From positions 1 through 64,000 of the forward strand of contig QCGV01000002.1 in assembly GCA_003278145.1 (NCBI GenBank): DNA of 64,000 nt. Direction: 5' to 3'. The notes beneath the pieces were generated by a model. It saw only the letters and a program-made list of their open reading frames with translations. It did no database searches and was not told the origin of the DNA. Position 1 is the stretch's first letter. Every line of letters starts with the position of its first letter. The translations under genes and the position numbers were made by a program. This stretch comes from OCS116 cluster bacterium AG-390-A19 (GTDB lineage Bacteria; Pseudomonadota; Alphaproteobacteria; MED-G09). Positions 34,850 to 44,599 of the stretch are shown piece after piece.

Positions 34850-36022
34850 TTATAATTTAGGTGGCTCTTTAATATTATCGTGAACGTAGTAATCAACATA
34901 TTTGTGAAAAAATTGATTCCCTTTTTCATTTCGACCAAATAATACAGAATCATTTGAATGAGAATTAAGTCCTTTTTGAATTTCTATACCAAGTAAATAG
35001 TCTTCGTCATTAACGACATTTCTCAAAAATTCCATATTTTGATCAAGTTCAGCTATTTCTTCATCATTCTTCGGGGGCTGAGGTGCGATATAATGAAGAA
35101 CTGTTATATTATCATTAGGTGTTTTACCAGGAAGAATTTGAGCTATTTGACCAATACCAAGGCCCAAAGAAATTGCAATATTAGGAAAAATTGTTCTTAC
35201 GAAATCTACACCACTACCTTCTTTTTTCCACCACTCTTCTTTAGGTAATTCAAAGATTTCTTCAATATTAGTCGAGGCAAATGCAATTCTTAAATGGGGC
35301 CCAAAAGCTGTAAAGTCCATTATATCATTCATCGTCATATTGGCTATCGTATCTTTATGAGCAGTGGTAAAATGATATCCCTCTAAATAACCATCAAAGG
35401 CAATTTTCCAATTTGCCCCTTCAATAACTTTAAAACCATGATAGTACCAATTTTCAAGTTTAAAATGTTCTATTTCGGGAAGCATTCCATCTAAAAAATC
35501 TTCGAAATTTATTTTTTCATCTTTAGATAAAGAGACAAAAATCATTCCCCCTAACTCTTTACAAGGTAATTTTGATAATCCATGACAGCTTGGATCAAAA
35601 TCACCAAACTTTTCTTTATCTGTTACCCCAATCAAATCTCCATTATTTGAATAAGTCCAACCATGATACGGGCATGAAAATCTACTTTTATTGCCTATTC
35701 CAGGTTCAGTAATTATTGCTCCTCTATGAGTACAAACATTTCTAAAAGCATTAACTTTACCATCCTTACCCCTAGCTACCAGTATTGGAACTCCGGTAAT
35801 TTCAAGAGATTTGTAATCACCTGGATTTGGTATCTCAATTGTCATCGCCGCCATTAAAGGTAAAGTCTGGAAAATATTTTTTATTTCTAAATCCCAGCGC
35901 TCTTTACATGTGTAATCTGATGTTGGAATAGAGATAACATCCTCAGCCTGATCAGTTGTACCATTCTTTACATGGCCCACAATTTTTTCAGCTATCTTAT
36001 TATACTCTTCTTTACGATCCAT
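34850..36022 (-). CDS. Rieske non-heme iron oxygenase alpha subunit 2
   Basis: 390 residues. Rieske ligands are C97/H99 and C117/H120 (CTHRG...CPYHGW). The mononuclear iron region is DGYLEGYHFTTAHKD (about 210-224). Shorter than oxygenase 1 and only distantly similar, so not a recent duplicate. It leads a two-gene unit with the SnoaL-like gene. A reductase partner is missing locally. Confidence 0.9.
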   Translation of the reverse strand: MDRKEEYNKIAEKIVGHVKNGTTDQAEDVISIPTSDYTCKERWDLEIKNIFQTLPLMAAMTIEIPNPGDYKSLEITGVPILVARGKDGKVNAFRNVCTHRGAIITEPGIGNKSRFSCPYHGWTYSNNGDLIGVTDKEKFGDFDPSCHGLSKLPCKELGGMIFVSLSKDEKINFEDFLDGMLPEIEHFKLENWYYHGFKVIEGANWKIAFDGYLEGYHFTTAHKDTIANMTMNDIMDFTAFGPHLRIAFASTNIEEIFELPKEEWWKKEGSGVDFVRTIFPNIAISLGLGIGQIAQILPGKTPNDNITVLHYIAPQPPKNDEEIAELDQNMEFLRNVVNDEDYLLGIEIQKGLNSHSNDSVLFGRNEKGNQFFHKYVDYYVHDNIKEPPKL

Positions 36023-36110
36023 CTTTATCCCCTAATAAATAAAAATTATCTTATATAAAAAAGTTTCCTTTTTAAATGATAATTAAAAAATTAATATTAT
36101 AAAAACTCAT

Positions 36111-36138
36111 AAAAAAACCCCGTTAAAAACGGGGTTTT
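36111..36138 (-). terminator. Terminator after TonB receptor 3
   Basis: An 11-bp stem AAAACCCCGTT (36114-36124) with AACGGGGTTTT (36128-36138) and a 3-base loop. On the minus strand it ends in seven T, 26 bp after the receptor stop. Nearly the same CCCCG core recurs at 38746 and 44544. Confidence 0.88.
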
Positions 36139-36164
36139 AATAGTTTATTAGTAAGAACTAATTT

Positions 36165-38621
36165 TTACCAACGATATCCTGCTTCGATACCGTATTCCAT
36201 AGGTTCACCGTAAAGAGTAAAATTCCATAAACCAGCTACACTATTAGAGCCAACTCTATAAGTTTCGTCGGTTAAATTTTTACCATAAACAGTTACCCAG
36301 TAAGTATCATCAACATTTCTCCAAGTAATATTAGCATCAACTAAAGTTCTATCTTCTAATTGACTATATATTGGATTAGTTGGTTGAGTTTGTGCTTCGT
36401 CCTGATAATTACCTAGTACATTGTAGGTAAGAGAACCATTTGCACCCAAATCTTGATCATAAGTAAGTGATAAGCCCCAGCTCAGTTCAGGTGAGAATGG
36501 TAGCTCGAAACCACTAAAGTCAGTAGGGTTATCAACACCATCATTAGGAGACTCATCCCAAAGGAAGACATCATATTTATGATCTTGAGTAGCAATATTT
36601 GCATCGATACGGAAATTATCTGTGACTAGATAATTTAATTCAATTTCGATACCTTGGTTAGTTGATTTACCAGCATTAACCTTAATTGTTTCTTGGTAAG
36701 GCGGTATTGGTAAAGGAAGAACCTGATTTCTTTGAAGATCCTCAAATTCAGTATTAAAGATTGAAACGTTTAATCTTAGACGACCATCCATGAAATCACC
36801 TTTCATGCCTAACTCAATGTTAGTATTTGTTTCAGGATCATAAGGATATGCACATGAATAAGTTGTTGAGCAAGTCTCTGTATAACCACCAGCCATAAAG
36901 CCTGTAGCCAGTGAAGCATAGAACATAACATCTTCATTCATTGTATAATCAACAACCAATCTATAAGTTGTTTCACTCCAATCATCTGTATTATTGACAC
37001 AAATTTCTCTTAGATCACAACTTAACCAATCAGTATGGAATTGAGGAACATCATCATCACGAGTAAAACCACCTGTACTGATGTTATTGTTAGCTCTTCC
37101 AAGAGCATTAAGACCTTTAGTACCAGTTTCACGAACAAATGTTTTCTCATCTTGAGTTTCACGAACACCTGCAGAAATTCTCCAAGCTTCATTTAACTCA
37201 TAGGTGAAATCAAAATAGAAAGCTTTACTAGTTCTGTTTTGATGAGTAGCAGTTGAAGAATAATCAGTATGAATATATCCAGGAACACCTAAGAACCACT
37301 GAAGACCAACTGCAGCATATGCAGCAAAATTTAAATTATCCTCTGCATAACTTACACCGGCAGTAAAGTTAAACGGTCCGTCATACTCACTGGTTAAACG
37401 AAATTCTTGTTGCATTTGATCTCTATCTGTATTTCTAGAAGCATCATAAAGACTTGCAAATGCTTCACCAGTATAGGTACTAGCATTAAGTTCTTTATGA
37501 TTTCTATAACCAGTAATAGATTTTAAAGTTAGACTATCACCAATAGCAAATGTTTGATTTAGGTATACACCTCTACTATCCATTCTATGACCTCTACAAG
37601 TTGATAGAACAGAATTACAATGGAAGCTTTCACCTGTTTCAAATACATTAGTCCATTTTTCACCACCCCAATTAGGAGATGGAGTATGAATTCCACTGAA
37701 ACCTAAAAGACAGAATAACATACTACTTGGACACTCTGTTTCATTGACTGCTGCGGGAGTACCAGAGTCATCTTTACTTAACTCAAATGTCAAAAGAGCA
37801 GAATATGTAGGAGAAGCTTCATATAAAAATTTAATTTTAGCAGCTAATACATCTTTACCGCCTAGGTCTCCACCATCACCTCTATTTGCAAGAGAAGTAC
37901 CATCATCAGGCCAATTTCCTGTTGGATTAAAGAAAGTTGGTCCAGGGAAATCACTTGCAGGTTTAGAATTTCTGTAAAACCCTTGGTCTTTATCCCATAT
38001 TGCAGCAATTCTCATTGCGAGTTTGCCTTCAACAATTGGAACATTTAAAGCAAGTTTAAATTTATTAATACTTCCTTCATTCCAGTCATATTGACCTTGT
38101 AAAGCACTAAACTCACCAGAATATTCATCAAGGACAGGTTTTTTGGTTGTAACTGAAATAACACCACCTGTTGAGTTTTTACCAAACAAAGTTCCTTGAG
38201 GACCACGATAAACTTCAATTTGTTCTATGTCGAACATTTCAACAAATTGAGACTGAACGTGATTTAATCCAAAATCATCAACTAAGAAAGCCACGGAAGG
38301 ATCTTCTGTAACTAGGATTGAAACACTACCAGTTCCTCTAATACCACCAGAAACAGCATTAAAACCTGGTTGAGTTGTTAAAGTAAGATTTGGAACTAAT
38401 GAACCTAAATTTGTAACTTCATTAGCAAAAGTATTTCTGAAAGCTTGTTCAGTAATAGCAGAAACAGCAATAGCTGCATCTTGTTGACCAATATCTCTTT
38501 TTGTACCTGTAACGACAATCTCTTCAATATCTAAACGACTGCTTTGAGCAGAAACGTTCTGGGAATAAAAAGAAATGATTACAAATAAAAATAATGTAAA
38601 AATTGAAATTAATTTTTTCAT
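36165..38621 (-). CDS. TonB-dependent outer-membrane receptor 3
   Basis: 818 residues. The signal peptide ends near VSA (25). The TonB box is IEEIVVTGT (32-40) and the plug has VEMFDIEQIEVYRGPQGTLFGKNSTGGVISVTTKKPVL (about 106-143). It ends GIEAGYRW with terminal aromatic residue. It is clearly paralogous to receptor 4 directly upstream: both share DPSVxxxVDDFxxNHVQxQ, RGPQGTLFGKN, and GGxTETC...C in the barrel. The Cys pair in that loop is unusual and could form a surface disulfide. Ligand unknown. Confidence 0.9.
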   Translation of the reverse strand: MKKLISIFTLFLFVIISFYSQNVSAQSSRLDIEEIVVTGTKRDIGQQDAAIAVSAITEQAFRNTFANEVTNLGSLVPNLTLTTQPGFNAVSGGIRGTGSVSILVTEDPSVAFLVDDFGLNHVQSQFVEMFDIEQIEVYRGPQGTLFGKNSTGGVISVTTKKPVLDEYSGEFSALQGQYDWNEGSINKFKLALNVPIVEGKLAMRIAAIWDKDQGFYRNSKPASDFPGPTFFNPTGNWPDDGTSLANRGDGGDLGGKDVLAAKIKFLYEASPTYSALLTFELSKDDSGTPAAVNETECPSSMLFCLLGFSGIHTPSPNWGGEKWTNVFETGESFHCNSVLSTCRGHRMDSRGVYLNQTFAIGDSLTLKSITGYRNHKELNASTYTGEAFASLYDASRNTDRDQMQQEFRLTSEYDGPFNFTAGVSYAEDNLNFAAYAAVGLQWFLGVPGYIHTDYSSTATHQNRTSKAFYFDFTYELNEAWRISAGVRETQDEKTFVRETGTKGLNALGRANNNISTGGFTRDDDVPQFHTDWLSCDLREICVNNTDDWSETTYRLVVDYTMNEDVMFYASLATGFMAGGYTETCSTTYSCAYPYDPETNTNIELGMKGDFMDGRLRLNVSIFNTEFEDLQRNQVLPLPIPPYQETIKVNAGKSTNQGIEIELNYLVTDNFRIDANIATQDHKYDVFLWDESPNDGVDNPTDFSGFELPFSPELSWGLSLTYDQDLGANGSLTYNVLGNYQDEAQTQPTNPIYSQLEDRTLVDANITWRNVDDTYWVTVYGKNLTDETYRVGSNSVAGLWNFTLYGEPMEYGIEAGYRW

Positions 38622-38745
38622 AAATTACCCTCCCCGGAAACAATAATAAGTTATACTAATTTAATATCAAATTAACTCTAAAAACAAGAATTTTTAGTAA
38701 TTTTAGCAAAATTAATTAATTAATTAAATTTGGTATCAATTTCAT

Positions 38746-38773
38746 AAAAAAACCCCGCTCTGGGCGGGGTTTT
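38746..38773 (-). terminator. Terminator after TonB receptor 4
   Basis: CCCCGC (38753-38758) pairs with GCGGGG (38764-38769) around a 5-base loop, extended by A4/T4. On the minus strand it ends in seven T. It lies 25 bp after the receptor stop. Confidence 0.88.
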
Positions 38774-38797
38774 AAATTAAAGGCTTTAATTTTTAAT

Positions 38798-41335
38798 TTA
38801 GAAATTAAAGTCCGCTTTTACGCCAACTGACATTGGGGCGCCATAACGTCCAAAATTCCATAAAGTAGCAACAGGATTTGCTGAAACTCTATAAACTTCA
38901 TCAGTTAAATTCTTACCCCAAAGAGTTAGGGCAATATTATCATTTATATCCCAAGTGATATATGCATTTACTAAAGTACGCTCTTCGGCTTGAGTATTTC
39001 TTTTTTGCATAATAACTGGGTTTTCAGCTGTTCCCCCTGCAGCATTCGCTGGTAAAGGATTAACTTCAAACTCATCACGATAATGGACATTAACATTATA
39101 AGTTAATGAACCACCTGACTGAAGATCTTGGAAATATGTAGCAGATAAACCAGCAGTTGTTTCAGGAGAAAAAGGTACGCTTAAACCTGAAAGATCTGGA
39201 TTTATAGTTACACCAGATGGAGCGCCTACTGTTAAGGTACCAGCATCAAGACCAGGTGAATATGAGTCATATTCATGATCCAATAATCCAAGGAAACCGT
39301 CGAAACGAAGATTTTCATTTGCAACATAAGATACTTCAATTTCAAATCCTGTTGCTGTTGACTCACCTTCATTAACAGATGCTGTTTCTTGGAATTGAGT
39401 ATCTCCAACTAAACGAACTTTAACTGAGTCTCTTTGAAGACTATCGTATTCAGTTTGGAAGATAGCACCATTAATTCTGAGTCTTCCATCCATTCTGTCA
39501 GCTTTAAAACCAAACTCAACATTAATGTTTTCTTCATCATTGTAAGGTTGACATGTAAATACTGAACCACAAGTTTCAGTAAACCCACCAGCTACATAGC
39601 CAGTTGCGATACTACCATAAACCATTGTGTCTTCATCAACTTGATAATCTAAAACAACACGCCAAGTTGTTGCTTCAAAATCTTTACTATCATTATAATT
39701 TAAACCAAAGCTCTCTTTAGGTAATGGATTTGTCCATGGACCTAGATATTGGTCAGGCGTAAAAATCAAAGCAAAACCAGCACCATCAGATGCGTACTGT
39801 TGACGACTAAATTTCTTTTCATCTTCAGAACGTCTTACACCAAGAGTAAGCTTAACCTGATCAGTAAAATCAAAAGTGGTATCTAAATAAATAGCTCTAC
39901 TCTCTCTATCTTGAGAAGTTGCTTGAATTTCAGCTACATTTGCGAATTGTAGAGCAGCAGATGTTCCAGCTGGAGAGATTAGATCAACAAAGCCTAAATT
40001 ACCGAATACAACAAAATCAAGATTATCTTCATAATATGCAGCACCTGCTACAAAATTAAAGAAACCATCAAACTCAGATGTAAGTCTAAATTCTTGTTGA
40101 AATTGTTCTCTAGATGTATTTCTAGCTGCATCATACAAAGATGTATATGACTCACCTGTGTATGTACTATTTAAGATTTCGTCTTGATCACGAGAACCGG
40201 TGATTGATTTTAATGAAAAATTATCAAAATTAAATGTTTGAGTTAAATAAAAACCCTCTACTTCAATAGCATGACCTCTGCCAATACATGTAAAAGTGTT
40301 ACAAGTAGCAGATTCACCAGTGATAAATGGATCACCAGGATATGGACCATCTTGGAAGCCTGGGAATCCAATAATTGGCCATAGATATGCTTCGGCACCA
40401 CCGCCAGGTGTATCATTAGCTGTTGCTGGGGCATCACTGCTGTCATCGACATACTCATAAGTAAAGTCTGCACGATAAAAGTCACTAGGCTCATAACGAA
40501 CTTTTACTTTAGCAGCTAATACATCTTTGCCACCAATTTTTGCACCATTACCAACAGATACAAATGAACCGTCTGCCTGTTGTGAAGCGCCGGCATCATT
40601 AATTTGTCCACCTTGACTATAAAGTGCAGTAGAACCTGGGCCACCAACTGAAATTATGCTTCCTGAAGGTTTACTATTGGTATAAAAACCTTCTTCCTCA
40701 TCCTGTATAACAGATATTCTAACTGCCATTGTATCTCCAATTGGGAAATTAACAGCTGCATTAATCTTCTCTATTGAAGCATCATTAGAACTATATTGAC
40801 CATATGTTGTTTCAAGATCAAAAAATGTTTCACCGAGTACAGGTTTCTTCGTTGTAAAACTTAAAGCACCGCCAGTGGTATTTTTACCAAAAAGTGTTCC
40901 TTGAGGACCACGAAAAATTTCAACTTGTTCCATGTCAAACATTTCAATTGCTTGAGCTTGAACATGATTAAATGCAAAGTCATCAACAACTACACCAACT
41001 GATGGGTCTTTAGTAACAAGAATTGATATAAAACCAGTTCCTCTCATACCACCAGCGATAGCATTAAAACCATTTTGTGGAGTAAGTGTTACATTAGGTG
41101 CAAGCTGACCCAATGCAAAAACATCATTTCTGAATGTATTATCCAATTGTTTGGCGGTTAAAGTTGAAACCGCAATTGGAACATCTTGTTGAGACACATC
41201 TCTTTTAGTACCAGTAACAATAATTTCTTCAATATCTAAACGACCGCCATCATCTGATTGAGCTATAACTAAATTAGATGTAAGAGAAACTGTTATTACA
41301 GTTAGAAAAAGAAAAAGTTTATTAAATAATTTCAT
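38798..41335 (-). CDS. TonB-dependent outer-membrane receptor 4
   Basis: 845 residues. The signal peptide ends near VIA (25). The TonB box is IEEIIVTGT (35-43); the plug contains IEMFDMEQVEIFRGPQGTLFGKNTTGGALSFTTKKPVLG (about 109-147). C-terminus GVKADFNF with terminal Phe. Paralogue of receptor 3 and in the same orientation, with independent terminator and ribosome site (GGGGAGG in both), so each is probably transcribed separately. Together they suggest diversification on related ligands. Confidence 0.9.
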   Translation of the reverse strand: MKLFNKLFLFLTVITVSLTSNLVIAQSDDGGRLDIEEIIVTGTKRDVSQQDVPIAVSTLTAKQLDNTFRNDVFALGQLAPNVTLTPQNGFNAIAGGMRGTGFISILVTKDPSVGVVVDDFAFNHVQAQAIEMFDMEQVEIFRGPQGTLFGKNTTGGALSFTTKKPVLGETFFDLETTYGQYSSNDASIEKINAAVNFPIGDTMAVRISVIQDEEEGFYTNSKPSGSIISVGGPGSTALYSQGGQINDAGASQQADGSFVSVGNGAKIGGKDVLAAKVKVRYEPSDFYRADFTYEYVDDSSDAPATANDTPGGGAEAYLWPIIGFPGFQDGPYPGDPFITGESATCNTFTCIGRGHAIEVEGFYLTQTFNFDNFSLKSITGSRDQDEILNSTYTGESYTSLYDAARNTSREQFQQEFRLTSEFDGFFNFVAGAAYYEDNLDFVVFGNLGFVDLISPAGTSAALQFANVAEIQATSQDRESRAIYLDTTFDFTDQVKLTLGVRRSEDEKKFSRQQYASDGAGFALIFTPDQYLGPWTNPLPKESFGLNYNDSKDFEATTWRVVLDYQVDEDTMVYGSIATGYVAGGFTETCGSVFTCQPYNDEENINVEFGFKADRMDGRLRINGAIFQTEYDSLQRDSVKVRLVGDTQFQETASVNEGESTATGFEIEVSYVANENLRFDGFLGLLDHEYDSYSPGLDAGTLTVGAPSGVTINPDLSGLSVPFSPETTAGLSATYFQDLQSGGSLTYNVNVHYRDEFEVNPLPANAAGGTAENPVIMQKRNTQAEERTLVNAYITWDINDNIALTLWGKNLTDEVYRVSANPVATLWNFGRYGAPMSVGVKADFNF

Positions 41336-41584
41336 AGATTTTCCTCCCCAGGAATTATTTTTATTAAAATATGTAAACTTAATATGGTAGTTAATATCTT
41401 AAATTAATATCTAAAACAAATTATTAATAAAAAAAAAATATTCAAAATACTAGATTTAGTATTTATAAGACTTACTTAACCATACATATAGGGATTATTA
41501 ATTTTTCATAAATATGAAAAATTTAAGATTATTATATAAAGAATTTTATTGAATAAATATAATTAGATTGAGATAATAATAATT

Positions 41585-42352
41585 ATGATAATTTTACTTT
41601 CACCAGCCAAAACACTTGACTATGAGACACCCCCAATAAATATATCTCATACTATCCCAAATTTATTAACCAATTCCAAAAAGCTTATCAAGAATCTAAA
41701 AGAAAAAAAACCTGAAGAGATTTCTAATCTTATGAATATAAGCGATAAGCTAGCCTCTCTTAATAGTGATAGATACAAATCTTGGAAAGGATTAAAAAAG
41801 AAATCAGAAAATTCGAAACAAGCAATATTTGTTTTTAAAGGAGACGTATATCAAGGCTTAGATATAGATAGCTTTGGAAAAAAGGATCTTGAATATTCTC
41901 AAAATCATCTTCGATTATTATCTGGCCTATATGGTTTGCTTAAACCTTTAGATATTATTGAACCATATAGATTAGAAATGGGCACAAAATTAATGACCGA
42001 TAAAGGTAAAAATCTATATGAGTTTTGGGGTCAAGAAATTTGTAATGAAATAATCAAAGATCTTAAATCTTTAAAATCAAATACAATTATTAATTTAGCC
42101 TCTAATGAATATTTTGACTCAGTCAAGGATATTAAAAGTACAGCCAATGTTATTTCACCTGTATTTAAAGACTTTTCAAAAGGTAAATATAAAATTATTA
42201 GTTTTTATGCAAAAAAAGCTAGAGGTTTGATGACTGCATGGATTTTGAAAAATAAAGTAAAAGAAAACGAATTAAAGAATTTTAATGTAGATGGATATTA
42301 TTTCGCTAAAGAAGAGTCTTCTGAGAATTCTCCTGTTTTCCTAAGAGATTAG
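41585..42352 (+). CDS. yaaA: YaaA-family peroxide stress protein
   Basis: 255 residues, full length. The DUF328/YaaA signature is present: IILLSPAKTLDYE at the N-terminus, KGDVYQGLDIDSF (about 84-96), RLLSGLYGLLKPLDIIEPYRLEMGT (about 109-133) and IISFYAKKARGLM (about 203-215). YaaA limits intracellular free iron and DNA damage under hydrogen peroxide in E. coli. Upstream are about 250 bp of AT-rich sequence without recognisable gene. It lies 9 bp ahead of the hydroxylase gene and is probably co-transcribed with it. Confidence 0.92.
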   Translation: MIILLSPAKTLDYETPPINISHTIPNLLTNSKKLIKNLKEKKPEEISNLMNISDKLASLNSDRYKSWKGLKKKSENSKQAIFVFKGDVYQGLDIDSFGKKDLEYSQNHLRLLSGLYGLLKPLDIIEPYRLEMGTKLMTDKGKNLYEFWGQEICNEIIKDLKSLKSNTIINLASNEYFDSVKDIKSTANVISPVFKDFSKGKYKIISFYAKKARGLMTAWILKNKVKENELKNFNVDGYYFAKEESSENSPVFLRD

Positions 42353-42361
42353 TTTATAAAA

Positions 42362-42982
42362 TTGTTAGTAATTTTCAAAAATTTTTTTGCGCACAATACG
42401 ATAAGATATCTTTTAGTGTTTTCTTTCCTCTCTGGCCTTTTAGTTAATTATTTCGATCTATGGAATAAATGGCCTTTAATGCTTTTAGTTATTTTATTTG
42501 CCCCTTTTTATGAGTGGTATGCACATAAATTTATTCTTCATAAAGAGTTAACAATAAAAGATGGTTGGTTTAGAGAATTTCAAATTAAATTACATCACGG
42601 ACACCATGCAAAACCAGAGGATATCAATCTACAATTTGCTCCTCCTTTAGCTATTATAACTCTATTTATTCAGACATATCTATTTTACTCTTTGTTATGT
42701 TTAAGTTTTAAAACTGCATTAGTTCCGATTTTTTCAACCTTTTTGTACTATCTCCTCTATGAATGGATACATCTTGCTCATCATTCGACGCAATACATAC
42801 CAATAACAAAAATTGGCAAAAGTCTAAAAGAAGCTCACATGCAGCATCATTTTCATAATGAAAATTATAATTGGGGTATTACTAATCTTATGGCTGATTA
42901 TTTTTTTAAATCATTAAAATCTTCAAAAGAAGTAAATAAAAGCCCAACAACCAAAAAAATTGCAGGCTATATAGAAGATTAA
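42362..42982 (+). CDS. Fatty-acid hydroxylase / sterol-desaturase family protein
   Basis: 206 residues, start TTG at 42362 (no ATG before residue 40). Membrane di-iron enzyme with four hydrophobic helices and the eight-histidine pattern HKFILH (about 50-55), HHGHH (about 74-78), HLAHH (about 139-143) and HMQHHFH (about 159-165). It is short, like the fatty-acid alpha-hydroxylase and carotenoid-hydroxylase-related bacterial members. It could hydroxylate a membrane lipid or lipid A fatty acid; the substrate is unknown. Confidence 0.8.
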   Translation: MLVIFKNFFAHNTIRYLLVFSFLSGLLVNYFDLWNKWPLMLLVILFAPFYEWYAHKFILHKELTIKDGWFREFQIKLHHGHHAKPEDINLQFAPPLAIITLFIQTYLFYSLLCLSFKTALVPIFSTFLYYLLYEWIHLAHHSTQYIPITKIGKSLKEAHMQHHFHNENYNWGITNLMADYFFKSLKSSKEVNKSPTTKKIAGYIED

Positions 42983-43042
42983 CTATTAAATAATAATTTT
43001 TGTTGAGGAATTTTCTCTCTTGCCCTATAAGAGTTTATCAGT

Positions 43043-43118
43043 GGGGCCATAGCTCAGTTGGGAGAGCGTCTGGTTTGCAACCAGAAGGTCGTCGGTTCGA
43101 TCCCGTCTGGCTCCACCA
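43043..43118 (+). tRNA. tRNA-Ala (anticodon TGC)
   Basis: 76 bases including encoded CCA. The acceptor stem GGGGCCA/TGGCTCC has one G-U pair, the D-arm is AGCTCAGTTGGGAGAGC, the anticodon stem TCTGG/CCAGA encloses TTTGCAA with TGC, and the T-arm has GGTTCGATCC. It is a stand-alone gene and not next to rRNA genes, unlike the usual alphaproteobacterial copy in the rRNA spacer. Confidence 0.97.
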
Positions 43119-43123
43119 ATCAA

Positions 43124-44431
43124 TTAATGCTGTGATCCTAATTCCTCATTTAATGACTTTCGTCCCAAAAAGAAAATTAGAAATGAAAGTGGACCAAAAA
43201 TCAAAAATGTATTGCTTAAAGCTATATTAATAGACATATCACTTTCATATATTACACTTGTAAAAAACGGAACGACTGTAGGACCAAGACTTAAGCCAAC
43301 AATATTCATTATAAAAACATATAAACCTGAAACGGATCCTCTATAATTTTGAGGTGTCATTTTTTGCAAACCAGAAGCAAAACAAGCCATAGGCAGTGTT
43401 ATAAAAAAGCTTATAACAAACATTCCGGGTAAAACGAACTTCTCATTAACAAATAAAAAGGTAAAAGCAGGAATTATTGCTACCGCGGAGGAGGAAATAA
43501 GAAATACAGTGTGAGTAGAATTTTTTATATTTCTTCTCTCTAAAAATTTCTCAACAACTGGTCCAGACAGAACCCCAAGAGAACCAGAAATTAATGTAAC
43601 AATTCCAAAAAGATAACCAACTCTAGATAAATCCCAACCGTGAATACGAGAAATATATGTTGGAACCCATGCTTGAAATGTATAAAGAAGAACCACAATA
43701 AATGACGCGGCTATCATTAGTGTAAAATAAGCAGAAAATTTACTTTTTATGTAGGCAATTACATCAACAAAAGACTCTTCATGCTGTTTTTCTTTATTAA
43801 TTATTCCCTTTCTTACTGGATCAGTAAGAAACGCAAGACCTAAAGATAGTATAAATCCTGGAATAGCGATAAGAATAAAAATCATTTGCCAAGGCTGAAG
43901 AGTAAACCCTAAAAAAACTATAGGATCGGTATAAAGTTGAATTACAAGTCCACCAAAAAGAAGAGCTAATCCCTGTCCAATATATGGACCCATAAGATAA
44001 AAACTCATAGGAAAAGCTCTATCTTCAGGTCGGAATAAATCGGCAATTATAGACCATGAAGCTGGGGTCACTGCAGCTTCACCAGCCCCAACACCGGCAC
44101 GAGAAACAAACAAACTATAATAATCACTTGAAAATCCATGAGCTGCCGTAGCTATACTCCAAAGAATAATACCGCCAATTAAAACAGCAATTCTATTAAA
44201 TTTATCAACCATTCTCCCAACAGGAAGACTTAATAAAATATAACTAATCATGAAACCAGGGCCAAGAATTTGACCCATTTGTATATCTGAGAGTTTTAAG
44301 TCACTTCTTATTGGATCAATAAGAAGATTAATCATGGCTCTATCAATAAATGAAACCGTATAAGTAATTAATAAAAGGGTTGTAAAAAACCAAGCATATT
44401 TTTTACTAGGCCAATCAATTTTTTCGTTCAT
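43124..44431 (-). CDS. MFS transporter, Spinster-like
   Basis: 435 residues, twelve hydrophobic helices. The N-terminal part YTVSFIDRAMINLLIDPIRSDLKLSDIQMGQILGPGF and the loop SLPVGRMVDKFNRIAVL (about 63-79) followed by SRAGVGAGEAAVTPASWSIIADLF (about 111-134) match the Spinster/aromatic-acid-exporter-like MFS branch often found beside catabolic genes. It ends 6 bp from the tRNA-Ala. An inner-membrane partner for the TonB receptors is possible. Confidence 0.85.
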   Translation of the reverse strand: MNEKIDWPSKKYAWFFTTLLLITYTVSFIDRAMINLLIDPIRSDLKLSDIQMGQILGPGFMISYILLSLPVGRMVDKFNRIAVLIGGIILWSIATAAHGFSSDYYSLFVSRAGVGAGEAAVTPASWSIIADLFRPEDRAFPMSFYLMGPYIGQGLALLFGGLVIQLYTDPIVFLGFTLQPWQMIFILIAIPGFILSLGLAFLTDPVRKGIINKEKQHEESFVDVIAYIKSKFSAYFTLMIAASFIVVLLYTFQAWVPTYISRIHGWDLSRVGYLFGIVTLISGSLGVLSGPVVEKFLERRNIKNSTHTVFLISSSAVAIIPAFTFLFVNEKFVLPGMFVISFFITLPMACFASGLQKMTPQNYRGSVSGLYVFIMNIVGLSLGPTVVPFFTSVIYESDMSINIALSNTFLIFGPLSFLIFFLGRKSLNEELGSQH

Positions 44432-44543
44432 AATTTCCCTCCGAAAGCCTATAAAATATAGCTAGCTTTATACTAACTTCAAGTGGCTAAAATTTTCTTC
44501 ACATAGAATTAACCCAATAAATTAAATTCATTTTTACATGAAT

Positions 44544-44573
44544 AAAAAAACCCCGTTAAAAAATAACGGGGTT
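44544..44573 (-). terminator. Terminator after the secreted-protein genes
   Basis: CCCCGTTA (44551-44558) pairs with TAACGGGG (44564-44571), loop AAAAA, extended by A/T pairs. On the minus strand it ends in seven T. It lies 26 bp after the 44600 stop. Confidence 0.88.
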
Positions 44574-44599
44574 AATTTAAATAAAGTGTGATTAAATTT

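Noticed and set aside
38700-38730. TTAA-type simple repeat run before receptor 4's terminator
   Set aside because: Short, imperfect, and expected in AT-rich spacers; no sign of an attachment site or mobile element.
41336-41584. Possible riboswitch or small RNA in the ~250-bp gap before yaaA
   Set aside because: Only AT-rich sequence; I see no conserved core of a cobalamin, thiamine or other riboswitch and no strong hairpin.
43000-43230. 76-codon frame on the plus strand
   Set aside because: It runs straight through the tRNA-Ala gene and into the end of the MFS gene; the tRNA explains the sequence.
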